From Solirubrobacteraceae bacterium (GTDB lineage Bacteria; Actinomycetota; Thermoleophilia; Solirubrobacterales; Solirubrobacteraceae): 13,511 nucleotides of DNA. The stretch lies in contig JADGIB010000067.1 of assembly GCA_019683665.1 (NCBI GenBank), positions 1 to 13,511 of the forward strand, written 5' to 3'. This document shows, one piece after another, positions 7,024 through 13,511 of the stretch (position 1 is its first letter; every line of letters starts with the position of its first letter). Both the position numbers and the translations under genes were made by a program. Under the pieces are notes generated by a model, which was given only the letters and a program-made list of their open reading frames with translations, did not search any database and was not told the DNA's origin.

Positions 7024-8733
7024 TTGACGGACCTCGCAGCACCCATCGTCCGCGGCCGCAGCCTCCCGGACTGGCCCGCGAACCGGCCCCTGCGCGCGTG
7101 GCAGCGCGAGGCGCTCGACGCCCTCGCCGACCACGACGGCGACGCGTTCCTGGCCTCCGCGACCCCGGCCGCCGGCAAGACCACCTTCGGCCTGCGCGTC
7201 GCGTGGGAGATGCTCCGCAGCGGCCGCGTCTCCCGCGTCGTCGTCGCCGGCCCGACCACCCACATCTGCCGCCAGTGGGCGGCCGACGCGGCCCGCTACG
7301 GGATCGACCTCGAGCCGAACCGGCCCAACGCCGAGGGGCCCGAGCCGCGCGACCGCCACGGGATCGCCGTCACCTACCAGACGATCGCCGCCGGGCCGAA
7401 GGTCCACGCCCAGTCGGTCCGGCGCCGGCGGACCCTGCTCATCGCCGACGAGCCGCACCACATGGGCGAGCACGCCGCCTGGGGCCGCAACGCGCTGGAG
7501 GCGTTCGGCGACGCCGAGTTCAAGCTCCTGCTGTCGGGCACGCCGTTCCGCTCCGACAACGAGGCGATCCCGTGGGTCGAGTACGACGACGAGGGCCTGT
7601 CGCGGGCCAACTACGTCTACGGCTACTCGCAGGCGCTCGTCGACGAGGTCTGCCGGCCGATCACGTTCCTGCCCTACGACGGCGAGATGGAGTGGCGCAG
7701 CGACGGGAAGCTGCGCCGGGCGACGTTCGACGTCGCCCTGCCCGCCGCCGAGGCGGCCCGGCGCCTGCGCACCGCCCTCGACGCCCACGGCGACTGGATG
7801 GGGGAGGTCCTGCGCGACGCCGACGCCCGCCTGTCGCAGGTCCGCGCCGACGGCCACCCCGACGCGGGCGGCCTCGTGATCGCCTCCGACCAGGAGCACG
7901 CGCGCGCGATCGCGGCCCGGCTGGAGGGGATCGCCGGCGAGACGCCCGAGATCGTCATGAGCGACGAGCCGGAGGCGAGCGCCCGGATCGCCGCGTTCAG
8001 CGCGTCGTCGCGGCGCTGGATCGTGTCGGTCCTCATGGTCTCCGAGGGCGTCGACATCCCGCGCCTGCGCGTCGGCGTCTACGCGACGGCGGCGCGGACC
8101 GAGCTGTTCTTCCGCCAGGTCGTCGGCCGCTTCATCCGCCGCACCCCGACGCCCGAGCCGCAGCGGCAGATGAGCTACCTGCTGCTGCCGGCCGACGCGC
8201 GCCTGAAGGCGCTCGCCTTCGCGATCGAGGAGGAGCGCCGCCACGCGCTCGACCTCTCCCCGCGCGAGCTCGGCGACGAGGTCGCGCTCGACGAGCCGGC
8301 CGAGCCGGAGCGCAAGCCGAAGGGCGAGGGCTTCGAGGCGCTCAGCTCGTCGGGGGCGATGCTCGACGGCGAGATCCTGTCGGAGACGACGCTGCAGCTC
8401 TTCTCGCTCGACGAGCCGAAGCCGAACCCGGCGCTGGCCGCGTTCGCGGTCCCCGGCGCGGTCGGGGGGCCGCCCGCGCCGTCGCCGGCGGCCGCGCCCG
8501 CGCGCGACGGCTCCGCGCACGAGGGGATGCACGAGACGGCGTTCGCCACCCGCGAGCGCCTGCGGGAGCGCCGCAGCCAGCTCGTCGCCCAGCTCGCGCG
8601 CCGCACCGGCGAGCCGCACCGCGAGATCCACGCGCGCATCAACCGCCGCACCGGGGCGCGCTCGGTCGGGTCGGCGACGCTCGAGCAGCTCGAGAAGGGC
8701 AACCAGCTCCTCGAGCGCGAGCTGTCGCGCTGA
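7024..8733 (+). CDS. SF2 DExH-box helicase (COG1061/ResIII-like) with a small C-terminal domain
   Basis: A 569-residue putative ATP-dependent DNA or RNA helicase. Helicase motifs in order: a Q-like RAWQREAL entry, Walker A TPAAGKT (K52), Walker B DEPHH (D142-H146), motif III SGTP (171-174), motif V-like MVSEGVDIP, and motif VI QVVGRFIRR (365-373) with arginine fingers R369 and R372. Both RecA-like lobes are intact. The last 50 residues follow an alanine/proline-rich linker. They form a basic helical module (RTGEPHREIHARINRRTG, then ATLEQLEKG), which may bind nucleic acid. I recall similar tails on actinobacterial helicases of unknown role, from memory only. The TTG start is chosen because no ATG or GTG lies between it and the far upstream frame, and the next ATG, at 7210, falls after Walker A. 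It is divergent from the MFS gene, with the GMC oxidoreductase gene 39 nt downstream. No nuclease or methylase partner is nearby, so there is no evidence for a defence role. Confidence 0.82.
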   Translation: MTDLAAPIVRGRSLPDWPANRPLRAWQREALDALADHDGDAFLASATPAAGKTTFGLRVAWEMLRSGRVSRVVVAGPTTHICRQWAADAARYGIDLEPNRPNAEGPEPRDRHGIAVTYQTIAAGPKVHAQSVRRRRTLLIADEPHHMGEHAAWGRNALEAFGDAEFKLLLSGTPFRSDNEAIPWVEYDDEGLSRANYVYGYSQALVDEVCRPITFLPYDGEMEWRSDGKLRRATFDVALPAAEAARRLRTALDAHGDWMGEVLRDADARLSQVRADGHPDAGGLVIASDQEHARAIAARLEGIAGETPEIVMSDEPEASARIAAFSASSRRWIVSVLMVSEGVDIPRLRVGVYATAARTELFFRQVVGRFIRRTPTPEPQRQMSYLLLPADARLKALAFAIEEERRHALDLSPRELGDEVALDEPAEPERKPKGEGFEALSSSGAMLDGEILSETTLQLFSLDEPKPNPALAAFAVPGAVGGPPAPSPAAAPARDGSAHEGMHETAFATRERLRERRSQLVAQLARRTGEPHREIHARINRRTGARSVGSATLEQLEKGNQLLERELSR

Positions 8734-8759
8734 CCGGCGCGCCGCCCGCCCGGGCGCCG

Positions 8760-8765
8760 TAGACT
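8760..8765 (+). promoter_or_regulatory. -10-like element TAGACT for the GMC oxidoreductase gene
   Basis: TAGACT is followed by CCCGAAC (7 nt) and the ATG at 8773. This is a textbook leaderless spacing for TAnnnT promoters, and there is no Shine-Dalgarno sequence in the 39-nt gap. The stretch AGACTCCCGAACATG closely resembles AGCCTGCCGACCATG in front of the MMPL gene. Confidence 0.5.
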
Positions 8766-8772
8766 CCCGAAC

Positions 8773-10458
8773 ATGACGCGGGCGTCATCGAGTCGCTTCG
8801 ACGTCGACTGGGTCGTCATCGGGTCCGGGTTCGGCGGCAGCGTGAGCGCGCTGCGCCTGGCCGAGAAGGGCTGGTCGGTGCTCGTCCTCGAGCAGGGCTC
8901 GCGCCGCGACGACGCCGACATGCCGCGCTCGACCTGGGACCTGCGCCGCTACTTCTACGCGCCGCGGCTCGGGCTGCGCGGCATCTTCCGCATCACCCCG
9001 TTCAAGGACGTCCTCGTCGTCTCCGGGGCGGGCGTCGGCGGCGGCAGCCTCGGCTACGCGATGACGCTCTACGTCCCGCCCGCCGCCTTCTTCGACGACC
9101 CGCAGTGGGCGGGCCTGCGCGACTGGCGGGCCGAGCTGGCGCCCCACTACGAGACCGCGCAGCGGATGCTCGGCGTCACCGACGTCACCCGCGACGACCC
9201 GGCCGACCGGCTCCTGCGCGAGTTCGGCGAGGAGCTCGGGGTCGGCCACACGTACCGCAAGGCGCGCGTCGGCGCCTTCCTCGGGACGCCCGGCGAGACC
9301 GTCCCCGACCCGTACTTCGGCGGGGCGGGGCCGGCGCGGACCGGCTGCACGAGCTGCGGGCGCTGCATGGTCGGCTGCCCGGTCGGGGCGAAGAACAGCC
9401 TGCCGAAGAACTACCTGTGGCTCGCCGAGCGCCACGGCGCCCGGATCCTCGCCGACCGGGAGGTGACGCGGCTGCGCCCGCTCGGCGGCGACGGCGCCGA
9501 CGGCTGGGAGGTCACCCACGAGCGCACCGGCGCCTGGCTGCGCCGCGACCGCCGCGCGATCCGCGCCCGCGGGGTGGTCGTCGCCGGCGGCGCGCTCGGC
9601 ACGAACCGGCTGCTGGCCCGCGCCCGGGCCGCCGGGGACCTGCCGAAGCTGTCGCCGCGCCTGGGCGACCTCGTGCGCACGAACAGCGAGGCGATCCTCG
9701 CGGTCACGCTGCCGCCCGGCCGGGCCGAGGGCCTGCAGGACCGCGTCGCGATCACCTCCTCGATCTACCCGGACCCGCGCACCCACATCGAGACCGTCGT
9801 CTACGGCCACGGCGGCGGCGCGATGCGCTCGATGTTCACGCTGCTGACCGGCGAGGGCGGCCGCGTCACCCGGCCGCTGAAGCTCCTGGGCCGGATCGCG
9901 CGCCACCCAGTGCGGGCCGCGAACCTCATGCTGCGCCCGGGCTGGTCGAGCCGCACGATCGTCATCCTCGTCATGCAGTCGCTCGACAACGCGATCCGGC
10001 TGCGGCCGCGGCGCGGCCTGCTCGGCGGCCTGCGCCTGCAGACCGAGCAGGACCCCGAGCGGCCGAACCCGACGTTCATCCCGGTCGCCAACCGCTTCGC
10101 CGAGTGGCTGGAGCGGCGCACCGGCGGGGTCGCCGGCTCGTCGGTGCTCGAGGCGGCCTTCGCGATCCCGACGACCGCCCACATCCTCGGCGGTGCCCCG
10201 ATCGGCGCCACCCCGCAGGACGGCGTGGTCGACGCCGACCACCGCGTCTTCGGCTACGAGAACCTGCTCGTCTGCGACGGCTCGGCCGTGCCCGCGAACG
10301 TCGGCGTGAACCCGTCGCTGACGATCGCGGCGATGGCCGAGCGCGCGATGGCCCGCGTCCCGGCCAGGCCCGGCGCGACCCCGCGCGAGCCGATCGGCGT
10401 GCGGCCGATCCCCGGGGCCACCGCCGACGCCCGTCCCGAGCCGCTCGCGGTCGGATGA
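8773..10458 (+). CDS. GMC-family FAD oxidoreductase, cholesterol oxidase/ChoD-like, with a four-Cys cluster motif
   Basis: A 561-residue flavoenzyme predicted to oxidise an alcohol, probably a sterol-like or other lipid alcohol. The N-terminal dinucleotide-binding fold reads VVIGSGFGGS (G17-G22), with the acidic residue of the second strand at E40 (LVLEQG). VSGAGVGGGSLGYAMT is the GMC signature region around residues 79-95. Near the C-terminus HILGG (H470) and NPSLT (N513) match the His/Asn pair of cholesterol oxidase-type enzymes, and DGSAVPANVGVNPSLTIAAMAERA is the standard family end. Residues 192-203 read CTSCGRCMVGCP, a CxxCxxCxxxCP pattern like a [4Fe-4S] ferredoxin. I recall related cysteine-rich segments in mycobacterial ChoD-like proteins; whether a cluster is bound here is unknown. 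There is no signal peptide. The ATG is placed by the TAGACT element. The downstream gene overlaps the stop by 4 nt, so the two are translationally coupled. Substrate specificity is inferred only at family level. Confidence 0.88.
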   Translation: MTRASSSRFDVDWVVIGSGFGGSVSALRLAEKGWSVLVLEQGSRRDDADMPRSTWDLRRYFYAPRLGLRGIFRITPFKDVLVVSGAGVGGGSLGYAMTLYVPPAAFFDDPQWAGLRDWRAELAPHYETAQRMLGVTDVTRDDPADRLLREFGEELGVGHTYRKARVGAFLGTPGETVPDPYFGGAGPARTGCTSCGRCMVGCPVGAKNSLPKNYLWLAERHGARILADREVTRLRPLGGDGADGWEVTHERTGAWLRRDRRAIRARGVVVAGGALGTNRLLARARAAGDLPKLSPRLGDLVRTNSEAILAVTLPPGRAEGLQDRVAITSSIYPDPRTHIETVVYGHGGGAMRSMFTLLTGEGGRVTRPLKLLGRIARHPVRAANLMLRPGWSSRTIVILVMQSLDNAIRLRPRRGLLGGLRLQTEQDPERPNPTFIPVANRFAEWLERRTGGVAGSSVLEAAFAIPTTAHILGGAPIGATPQDGVVDADHRVFGYENLLVCDGSAVPANVGVNPSLTIAAMAERAMARVPARPGATPREPIGVRPIPGATADARPEPLAVG

Positions 10459-11129
10459 TCGACGGGCCGCTGCAGGCGATCCCCGGCGTGCCGGAGTGCG
10501 CGCTCGACGACGCGACCGCCGCGCGGCTGCCCGCCTCCAGCCCGCCCGCCCCGTGGGAGGCGGTCGCCGACGCGGTCGTGTGGCTGCACCGCGCCGCCCC
10601 GGGGGCGACGCTGCTGCAGCTCGGCGACCTGCGCGGGCGGCCGGCGATCCCGCTGACCGTCGCCGCCTTCATCCGCTACCGCGAGACGCCGGTCGGCCCC
10701 TACGACGAGATCCTCGCCGCGCCGGTCCTGCTCGCCGAGCGGCCGCTGCCGGCCGCGACCGTGCCGTTCATCGCCGTCGACTCGCTCGCGTCGCTGCGCG
10801 GCGGGCGCGAGCGGTGGGCGCTGCCGAAGGCGCTCGCGCGCTTCGCGTTCGCCGGCGGCACGGCCCGGGCCGAGGGGGCCGGGTGGCGCGTCGCCGCCCG
10901 TGTGCGGGCCCGCCGCCGCGAGCTGCCGCTCGCGCTCGTCCTGCGCGCCCGCCAGCCGCTGCCCGGCGGCGGCAGCGCGCTCGTCGGCGTCCGGGTGCGC
11001 GGCCGCGCCCGCCTCGGCCGGGTCGCCGTCACGGCCGAGGGCCCGGAGCTGCCGAGCTGGCTGCGTCCGGGCCCTCATCCCGCGCTCGTCATCCGCGGGG
11101 CGCGGATGACCTTCGGCGCTCCCCGCTGA
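10455..11129 (+). CDS. Acetoacetate decarboxylase (ADC) superfamily-like protein
   Basis: A 224-residue cytoplasmic protein, slightly shorter than the roughly 245 residues of clostridial acetoacetate decarboxylase. Recognisable features are YRETPVGPYDEIL (Y75-L87), equivalent to the Y.E.GPY.E segment with the active-site glutamate (E77), then VDS...GRERWALPKALARF. K125 of LPK sits where the Schiff-base lysine lies. The next residue is alanine, where the clostridial enzyme has the neighbouring lysine that lowers the pKa, so chemistry may differ from acetone formation; other ADC-superfamily members do aldolase or dehydratase reactions. The ATG at 10455 overlaps the oxidoreductase stop as ATGA. 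No separate ribosome binding site or promoter is seen, so expression likely depends on the upstream gene. The coupling suggests it handles the oxidised product of the GMC enzyme or a related keto compound. It could instead be a non-catalytic ADC-fold protein. Confidence 0.75.
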   Translation: MIDGPLQAIPGVPECALDDATAARLPASSPPAPWEAVADAVVWLHRAAPGATLLQLGDLRGRPAIPLTVAAFIRYRETPVGPYDEILAAPVLLAERPLPAATVPFIAVDSLASLRGGRERWALPKALARFAFAGGTARAEGAGWRVAARVRARRRELPLALVLRARQPLPGGGSALVGVRVRGRARLGRVAVTAEGPELPSWLRPGPHPALVIRGARMTFGAPR

Positions 11130-11144
11130 CCGCCGTCAGACGGC
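11126..11144. repeat. Overlapping inverted repeats at the ADC-like/MMPL convergent junction
   Basis: The two convergent stop codons are only 6 bp apart. CTGAC (11126-11130) pairs with GTCAG (11135-11139) around a CGCC loop. Overlapping it, GCCGTC (11132-11137) and GACGGC (11139-11144) form a perfect 13-bp palindrome about an A. There is no T-tract. It could help end transcription from both sides or simply reflect facing stop codons in GC-rich DNA. Confidence 0.25.
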
Positions 11145-13376
11145 CACGGGGACGCGCTCCTGCTCCTCGGCCTCCTCCACACGGGCCGGCTCGTCGACCG
11201 CCGGCTCGTGACGGAAGCGGGGCAGCCACTCCAGCCACCGGGGCAGGTACCAGTTCCAGTCGCCCAGCAGCTTCATCACGGCGGGCAGCAGGACCGCCCG
11301 GATGATCGTCGCGTCGATGAGCACGGCGGTGGCCAGGCCGACGCCCATCTGCTTGAACTCGAGCATCGACAGCGTCGCGAAGATCGAGAAGACCGCGACC
11401 ATCACGATCGCCGCGCTCGTCACGACCGACGCCGTGGCCTTGATGCCGGCGCTGATCGCCCGCTCGGTCCCCAGGCCCCGGTCGAAGCCCTCGCGGATCC
11501 GGCTGAGGATGAACACGTGGTAGTCCATCGACAGGCCGAAGAGGACGACGAACAGGAACAGCGGCAGCCACGCGGTGATCCCGCCGTTGGCGTGGAAGCC
11601 GAGCAGGCCCTCCAGGTGGCCCTCCTGGAAGATCCACACGAGCACGCCGTAGGAGGCGGCGACGCCCAGGAGGTTCAGGACGATCGACTTCACGGCGATG
11701 ACGATCGACCGGAACGTCACGAGCAGCAGGAGGAACGCCAGGCCGAGGACGAACGCGAAGACGAGCGGCGCGCGGGACGCCATCAGGTCGCTGAAGTCCC
11801 TGCTGCCGGCGGTCATGCCGGTGACGTTCACCTCGGCGCCGGGGACGGCGCCGACGGTCGCCGGGATCACCTCGTCCGTGAGCCGCTCGAGCGCGGCGTT
11901 CGACACGTCGTCGGTGCCGCCGCCCGCGAGCGGGACGTCGATGGCGGCGGCGCGGCCGTCCTCGGAGACGCGCACGCCGACGGGGCCGCCCATGTCGTCG
12001 GCGGCGAGCACCTGCTCGCGCAGGTCGGCGATCGCCCGCGTCATCTGCGGCGAGCGGACGTCGTCGGCCTCGACGACGACGACGGCCGGGGTCGGGCCGC
12101 CGGGGAACGCGGCCTGGATGCGGTCGTAGGTCTGCATGACGGCCATGTCGCGCGGCAGCCCCTCGGCGCCGGGCAGCACGAGCTTCAGGCCGAAGGCCGG
12201 GATCGCCATGAGGACGAGCAGGGCGGTCGCGGCGATCGCCGACAGCCACGGGCGGCGCAGGACGCGGTCGAGCACCCAGCTCCAGGCCCGCGGGTCCTCG
12301 CCCGGGCGGCGCAGCCGGTGCACGAGCGGCACGCGCCCCGTGTTCACGCGGTCGCCCAGCCAGGCGAGCATCGCGGGCAGGACGGTGACCGAGCCGAGCA
12401 TCGCCACGCCGACGACGATGAGCGTGCCGGTCGCCATGCCGGTGAAGATGTCGCTGCCGGACAGGTACATGCCGGCCATCGCGATCATCACGGTCATGCC
12501 GGAGACGAGCACGGCGCGGCCCGACGTGGCCGCGGCGACGAGCAGGGCGCTGCGCTCGTCGCGGCCCTTCTCGCGCTCCTCGCGCTCGCGGCGCATGTAG
12601 AAGAGCGAGTAGTCGACGCCGACGGCCATGCCGATGAGCAGGATCACGGACGAGACCGCCTCGTCCACCGGCCAGATCTGGCTCGGGATCGCGACGAGGC
12701 CGAGCGCGGCGCCGACCGACGTCAGCGCCAGCAGGACCGGCAGCCCGGCGGCGACGAGCGCGCCGAACGCGACGACGAGGATCAGGAGCGTGATCGGCAG
12801 CGACAGCAGCTCCGCCTGGCGGAAGTCCTCCTCGAAGCGCTCCGACAGCGCCCTGTCGGCGCTCGCGTCGCCGAACTGCTCGATGCGCAGCTGCGGGTGC
12901 GCGCGCTGGGCGGCGGCGACGGCGTCGAGGACGGGCTGGACGTGGTCCTCGGCCTCCTCGGCGTCCCCGGCCATCTCGGCCTGGATGAGGGCGGAGCGGC
13001 CGTCCTCGGAGACGCGGTCGCCGTGGCCGCCGTCCAGCGGCGACTCGACCGACGCGATCTCCGGGAGCGCGTCGAGCCGTCGTTCGACGTCGCGGACCGC
13101 CTCGCGGAAGGCTGGATCGGCGGCGGTCAGCGAGCCGTCGCGCGACTGGACGAGGATCGCCTCCTGGGCGGTGTCGGGGAAGTGGGCGTCGAGGGCCCGC
13201 TCGGCGCGGCCCGACGAGCCGCTGCCGCTGTCGTCCTCGAGCATCCGGGTGCCGATCGCGCCGCCGAGGACGAGCGCGATCGCGACGAACGCGAGCCAGC
13301 CGAGGATCGCCGTCCTGCGGTGGCGGGCGCTCCAGCGGCCGGCGCGGAGGGCGAGGTTGTCACGTGTCTGGGGCAT
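11136..13376 (-). CDS. MMPL-family RND transporter (MmpL-like lipid/hydrophobic compound exporter)
   Basis: A 746-residue inner-membrane transporter, predicted to be proton-driven and to move lipids or other hydrophobic molecules outward. It has the duplicated RND plan: TM1 at about 23-43, an extracytoplasmic domain (about 45-190), five helices, a middle cytoplasmic link (about 345-375), TM7, a second extracytoplasmic domain (about 400-540), and five more helices. Each half carries the DY pair of the proton relay, GVDYSLFYMRR (D255/Y256) and SMDYHVFILSRIREG (D618/Y619), placed much as in mycobacterial MmpL3. A short acidic C-terminal tail ends the protein, with no long MmpL3-type extension. 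The ATG at 13376 is supported by a GAGCCT element 7 nt upstream and the lack of a Shine-Dalgarno sequence. It converges with the ADC-like gene, leaving 6 bp between stops. No MmpS partner or TetR regulator is in the window; one could lie to the right. The substrate is unknown. Confidence 0.92.
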   Translation of the reverse strand: MPQTRDNLALRAGRWSARHRRTAILGWLAFVAIALVLGGAIGTRMLEDDSGSGSSGRAERALDAHFPDTAQEAILVQSRDGSLTAADPAFREAVRDVERRLDALPEIASVESPLDGGHGDRVSEDGRSALIQAEMAGDAEEAEDHVQPVLDAVAAAQRAHPQLRIEQFGDASADRALSERFEEDFRQAELLSLPITLLILVVAFGALVAAGLPVLLALTSVGAALGLVAIPSQIWPVDEAVSSVILLIGMAVGVDYSLFYMRREREEREKGRDERSALLVAAATSGRAVLVSGMTVMIAMAGMYLSGSDIFTGMATGTLIVVGVAMLGSVTVLPAMLAWLGDRVNTGRVPLVHRLRRPGEDPRAWSWVLDRVLRRPWLSAIAATALLVLMAIPAFGLKLVLPGAEGLPRDMAVMQTYDRIQAAFPGGPTPAVVVVEADDVRSPQMTRAIADLREQVLAADDMGGPVGVRVSEDGRAAAIDVPLAGGGTDDVSNAALERLTDEVIPATVGAVPGAEVNVTGMTAGSRDFSDLMASRAPLVFAFVLGLAFLLLLVTFRSIVIAVKSIVLNLLGVAASYGVLVWIFQEGHLEGLLGFHANGGITAWLPLFLFVVLFGLSMDYHVFILSRIREGFDRGLGTERAISAGIKATASVVTSAAIVMVAVFSIFATLSMLEFKQMGVGLATAVLIDATIIRAVLLPAVMKLLGDWNWYLPRWLEWLPRFRHEPAVDEPARVEEAEEQERVPVAV

Positions 13377-13383
13377 GGTCGGC

Positions 13384-13389
13384 AGGCTC
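13384..13389 (-). promoter_or_regulatory. -10-like element GAGCCT for the MMPL gene
   Basis: Read on the minus strand, GAGCCT is followed by GCCGACC (7 nt) and ATG at 13376. It differs from the TAGCCT element of the peptidase gene at the first base and shares the following GCCG. Leaderless or near-leaderless transcription is inferred. No clear -35 is visible. Confidence 0.4.
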
Positions 13390-13483
13390 TCGCCGCCGGC
13401 CGGCCGCGGCTAGGTGGGCGGGCCGGTGTCCCGGGGTGGGGAGAGCCGCACTCCGGCGGGTGTCGCCAGGCGCACCTGCGCGA

Positions 13484-13489
13484 TACGCT
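13484..13489 (+). promoter_or_regulatory. Rightward -10-like element TACGCT at the window edge
   Basis: TACGCT followed by GCC fits the local TAnnCT-GCC pattern. GTGTCG (13460-13465), 18 nt upstream, is a weak -35 match (positions 2, 3 and 5 of TTGAC). Downstream the sequence becomes AT-rich (CTTAAACACATATT) up to the edge, with no start codon, so any gene begins beyond the window with a leader. The remaining spacer, 13390-13483, shows nothing else I can support. Confidence 0.3.
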
Positions 13490-13511
13490 GCCTGTCGCTT
13501 AAACACATATT

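Noticed and set aside
6886..8631. Minus-strand extension of the MFS frame upstream to 8631
   Set aside because: It is antisense to the helicase gene, has no recognisable domain and is arginine/alanine biased. The MFS protein begins naturally just before its first helix at 6885.
7024..8733. The helicase as part of an anti-phage defence system
   Set aside because: There is no nuclease, methylase, protease or NTPase partner beside it, and no mobile-element context. The flanking genes are metabolic or transport genes.
8785..10242. Minus-strand open frame opposite the GMC oxidoreductase gene
   Set aside because: It is an alanine/arginine-biased shadow with no motif, while the plus-strand frame has an intact FAD and GMC signature.
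11132..11144. The perfect 13-bp palindrome as a transcription factor operator
   Set aside because: It overlaps the 3' end of a gene between two convergent stops, far from any promoter, so an operator role is unlikely.
11208..13502. Long plus-strand open frame opposite the MMPL gene
   Set aside because: The translation is a D/R/H/E-rich low-complexity string with no hydrophobic core, and it is fully explained as the shadow of the transporter's codon bias.

Overview
The window is very GC-rich, with G/C-dominated third codon positions on both strands. It encodes a Tat-exported amidase, an MmpL-type transporter, a ChoD-like GMC oxidoreductase and several genes that appear to lack Shine-Dalgarno leaders. 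This suggests a high-GC actinobacterium. A Thermoleophilia (Solirubrobacterales-like) origin is plausible from the style of the proteins, but that is inference only. I see no rRNA, tRNA, CRISPR array, insertion sequence or phage module. The genes are tightly packed and look chromosomal.

Layout, left to right: (1) the 5' part of a small membrane protein gene on the minus strand, running off the left edge. (2) A 154-bp spacer, then a plus-strand gene for a Tat-secreted peptidoglycan amidase (455-2242). (3) Converging on it, a minus-strand block of three genes. Read in the direction of transcription these are an MFS efflux permease with an unusual C-terminal tail (5242-6885), an M3 oligoendopeptidase F (3418-5217) and a membrane-bound diguanylate cyclase (2259-3344). 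(4) A 138-bp divergent promoter region. (5) A plus-strand block: an SF2 DExH helicase (7024-8733), a GMC-family FAD oxidoreductase with a four-cysteine ferredoxin-like motif (8773-10458) and, overlapping its stop codon, an acetoacetate-decarboxylase-like protein (10455-11129). (6) A convergent minus-strand MMPL/RND lipid transporter (11136-13376). (7) A 135-bp right-hand spacer that ends in an abruptly AT-rich stretch with a rightward promoter-like element.

Functionally this is mostly cell-envelope and housekeeping content: wall turnover (amidase), peptide recycling (PepF), c-di-GMP signalling, drug or metabolite efflux and lipid export. The GMC oxidoreductase and ADC-like gene are the clearest two-gene unit, with an ATGA overlap, and probably act on the same small lipid or sterol-like substrate or on successive intermediates.

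The most distinctive non-coding signal is a recurring -10-like element of the form TAnnCT followed by a CCG/GCC-type trinucleotide. It lies 6-10 nt before the start codon of several genes on both strands (TAGCCT, TAGACT, TACCTT, and weaker GAGCCT and GACACT), and these genes have no recognisable ribosome binding site. This is the expected layout for leaderless transcription and it helped choose several starts. I found no obvious defence or mobile system. The candidates for something less described are this shared promoter signature, the cysteine-containing tail on the MFS protein, and the coupled GMC/ADC-like pair.
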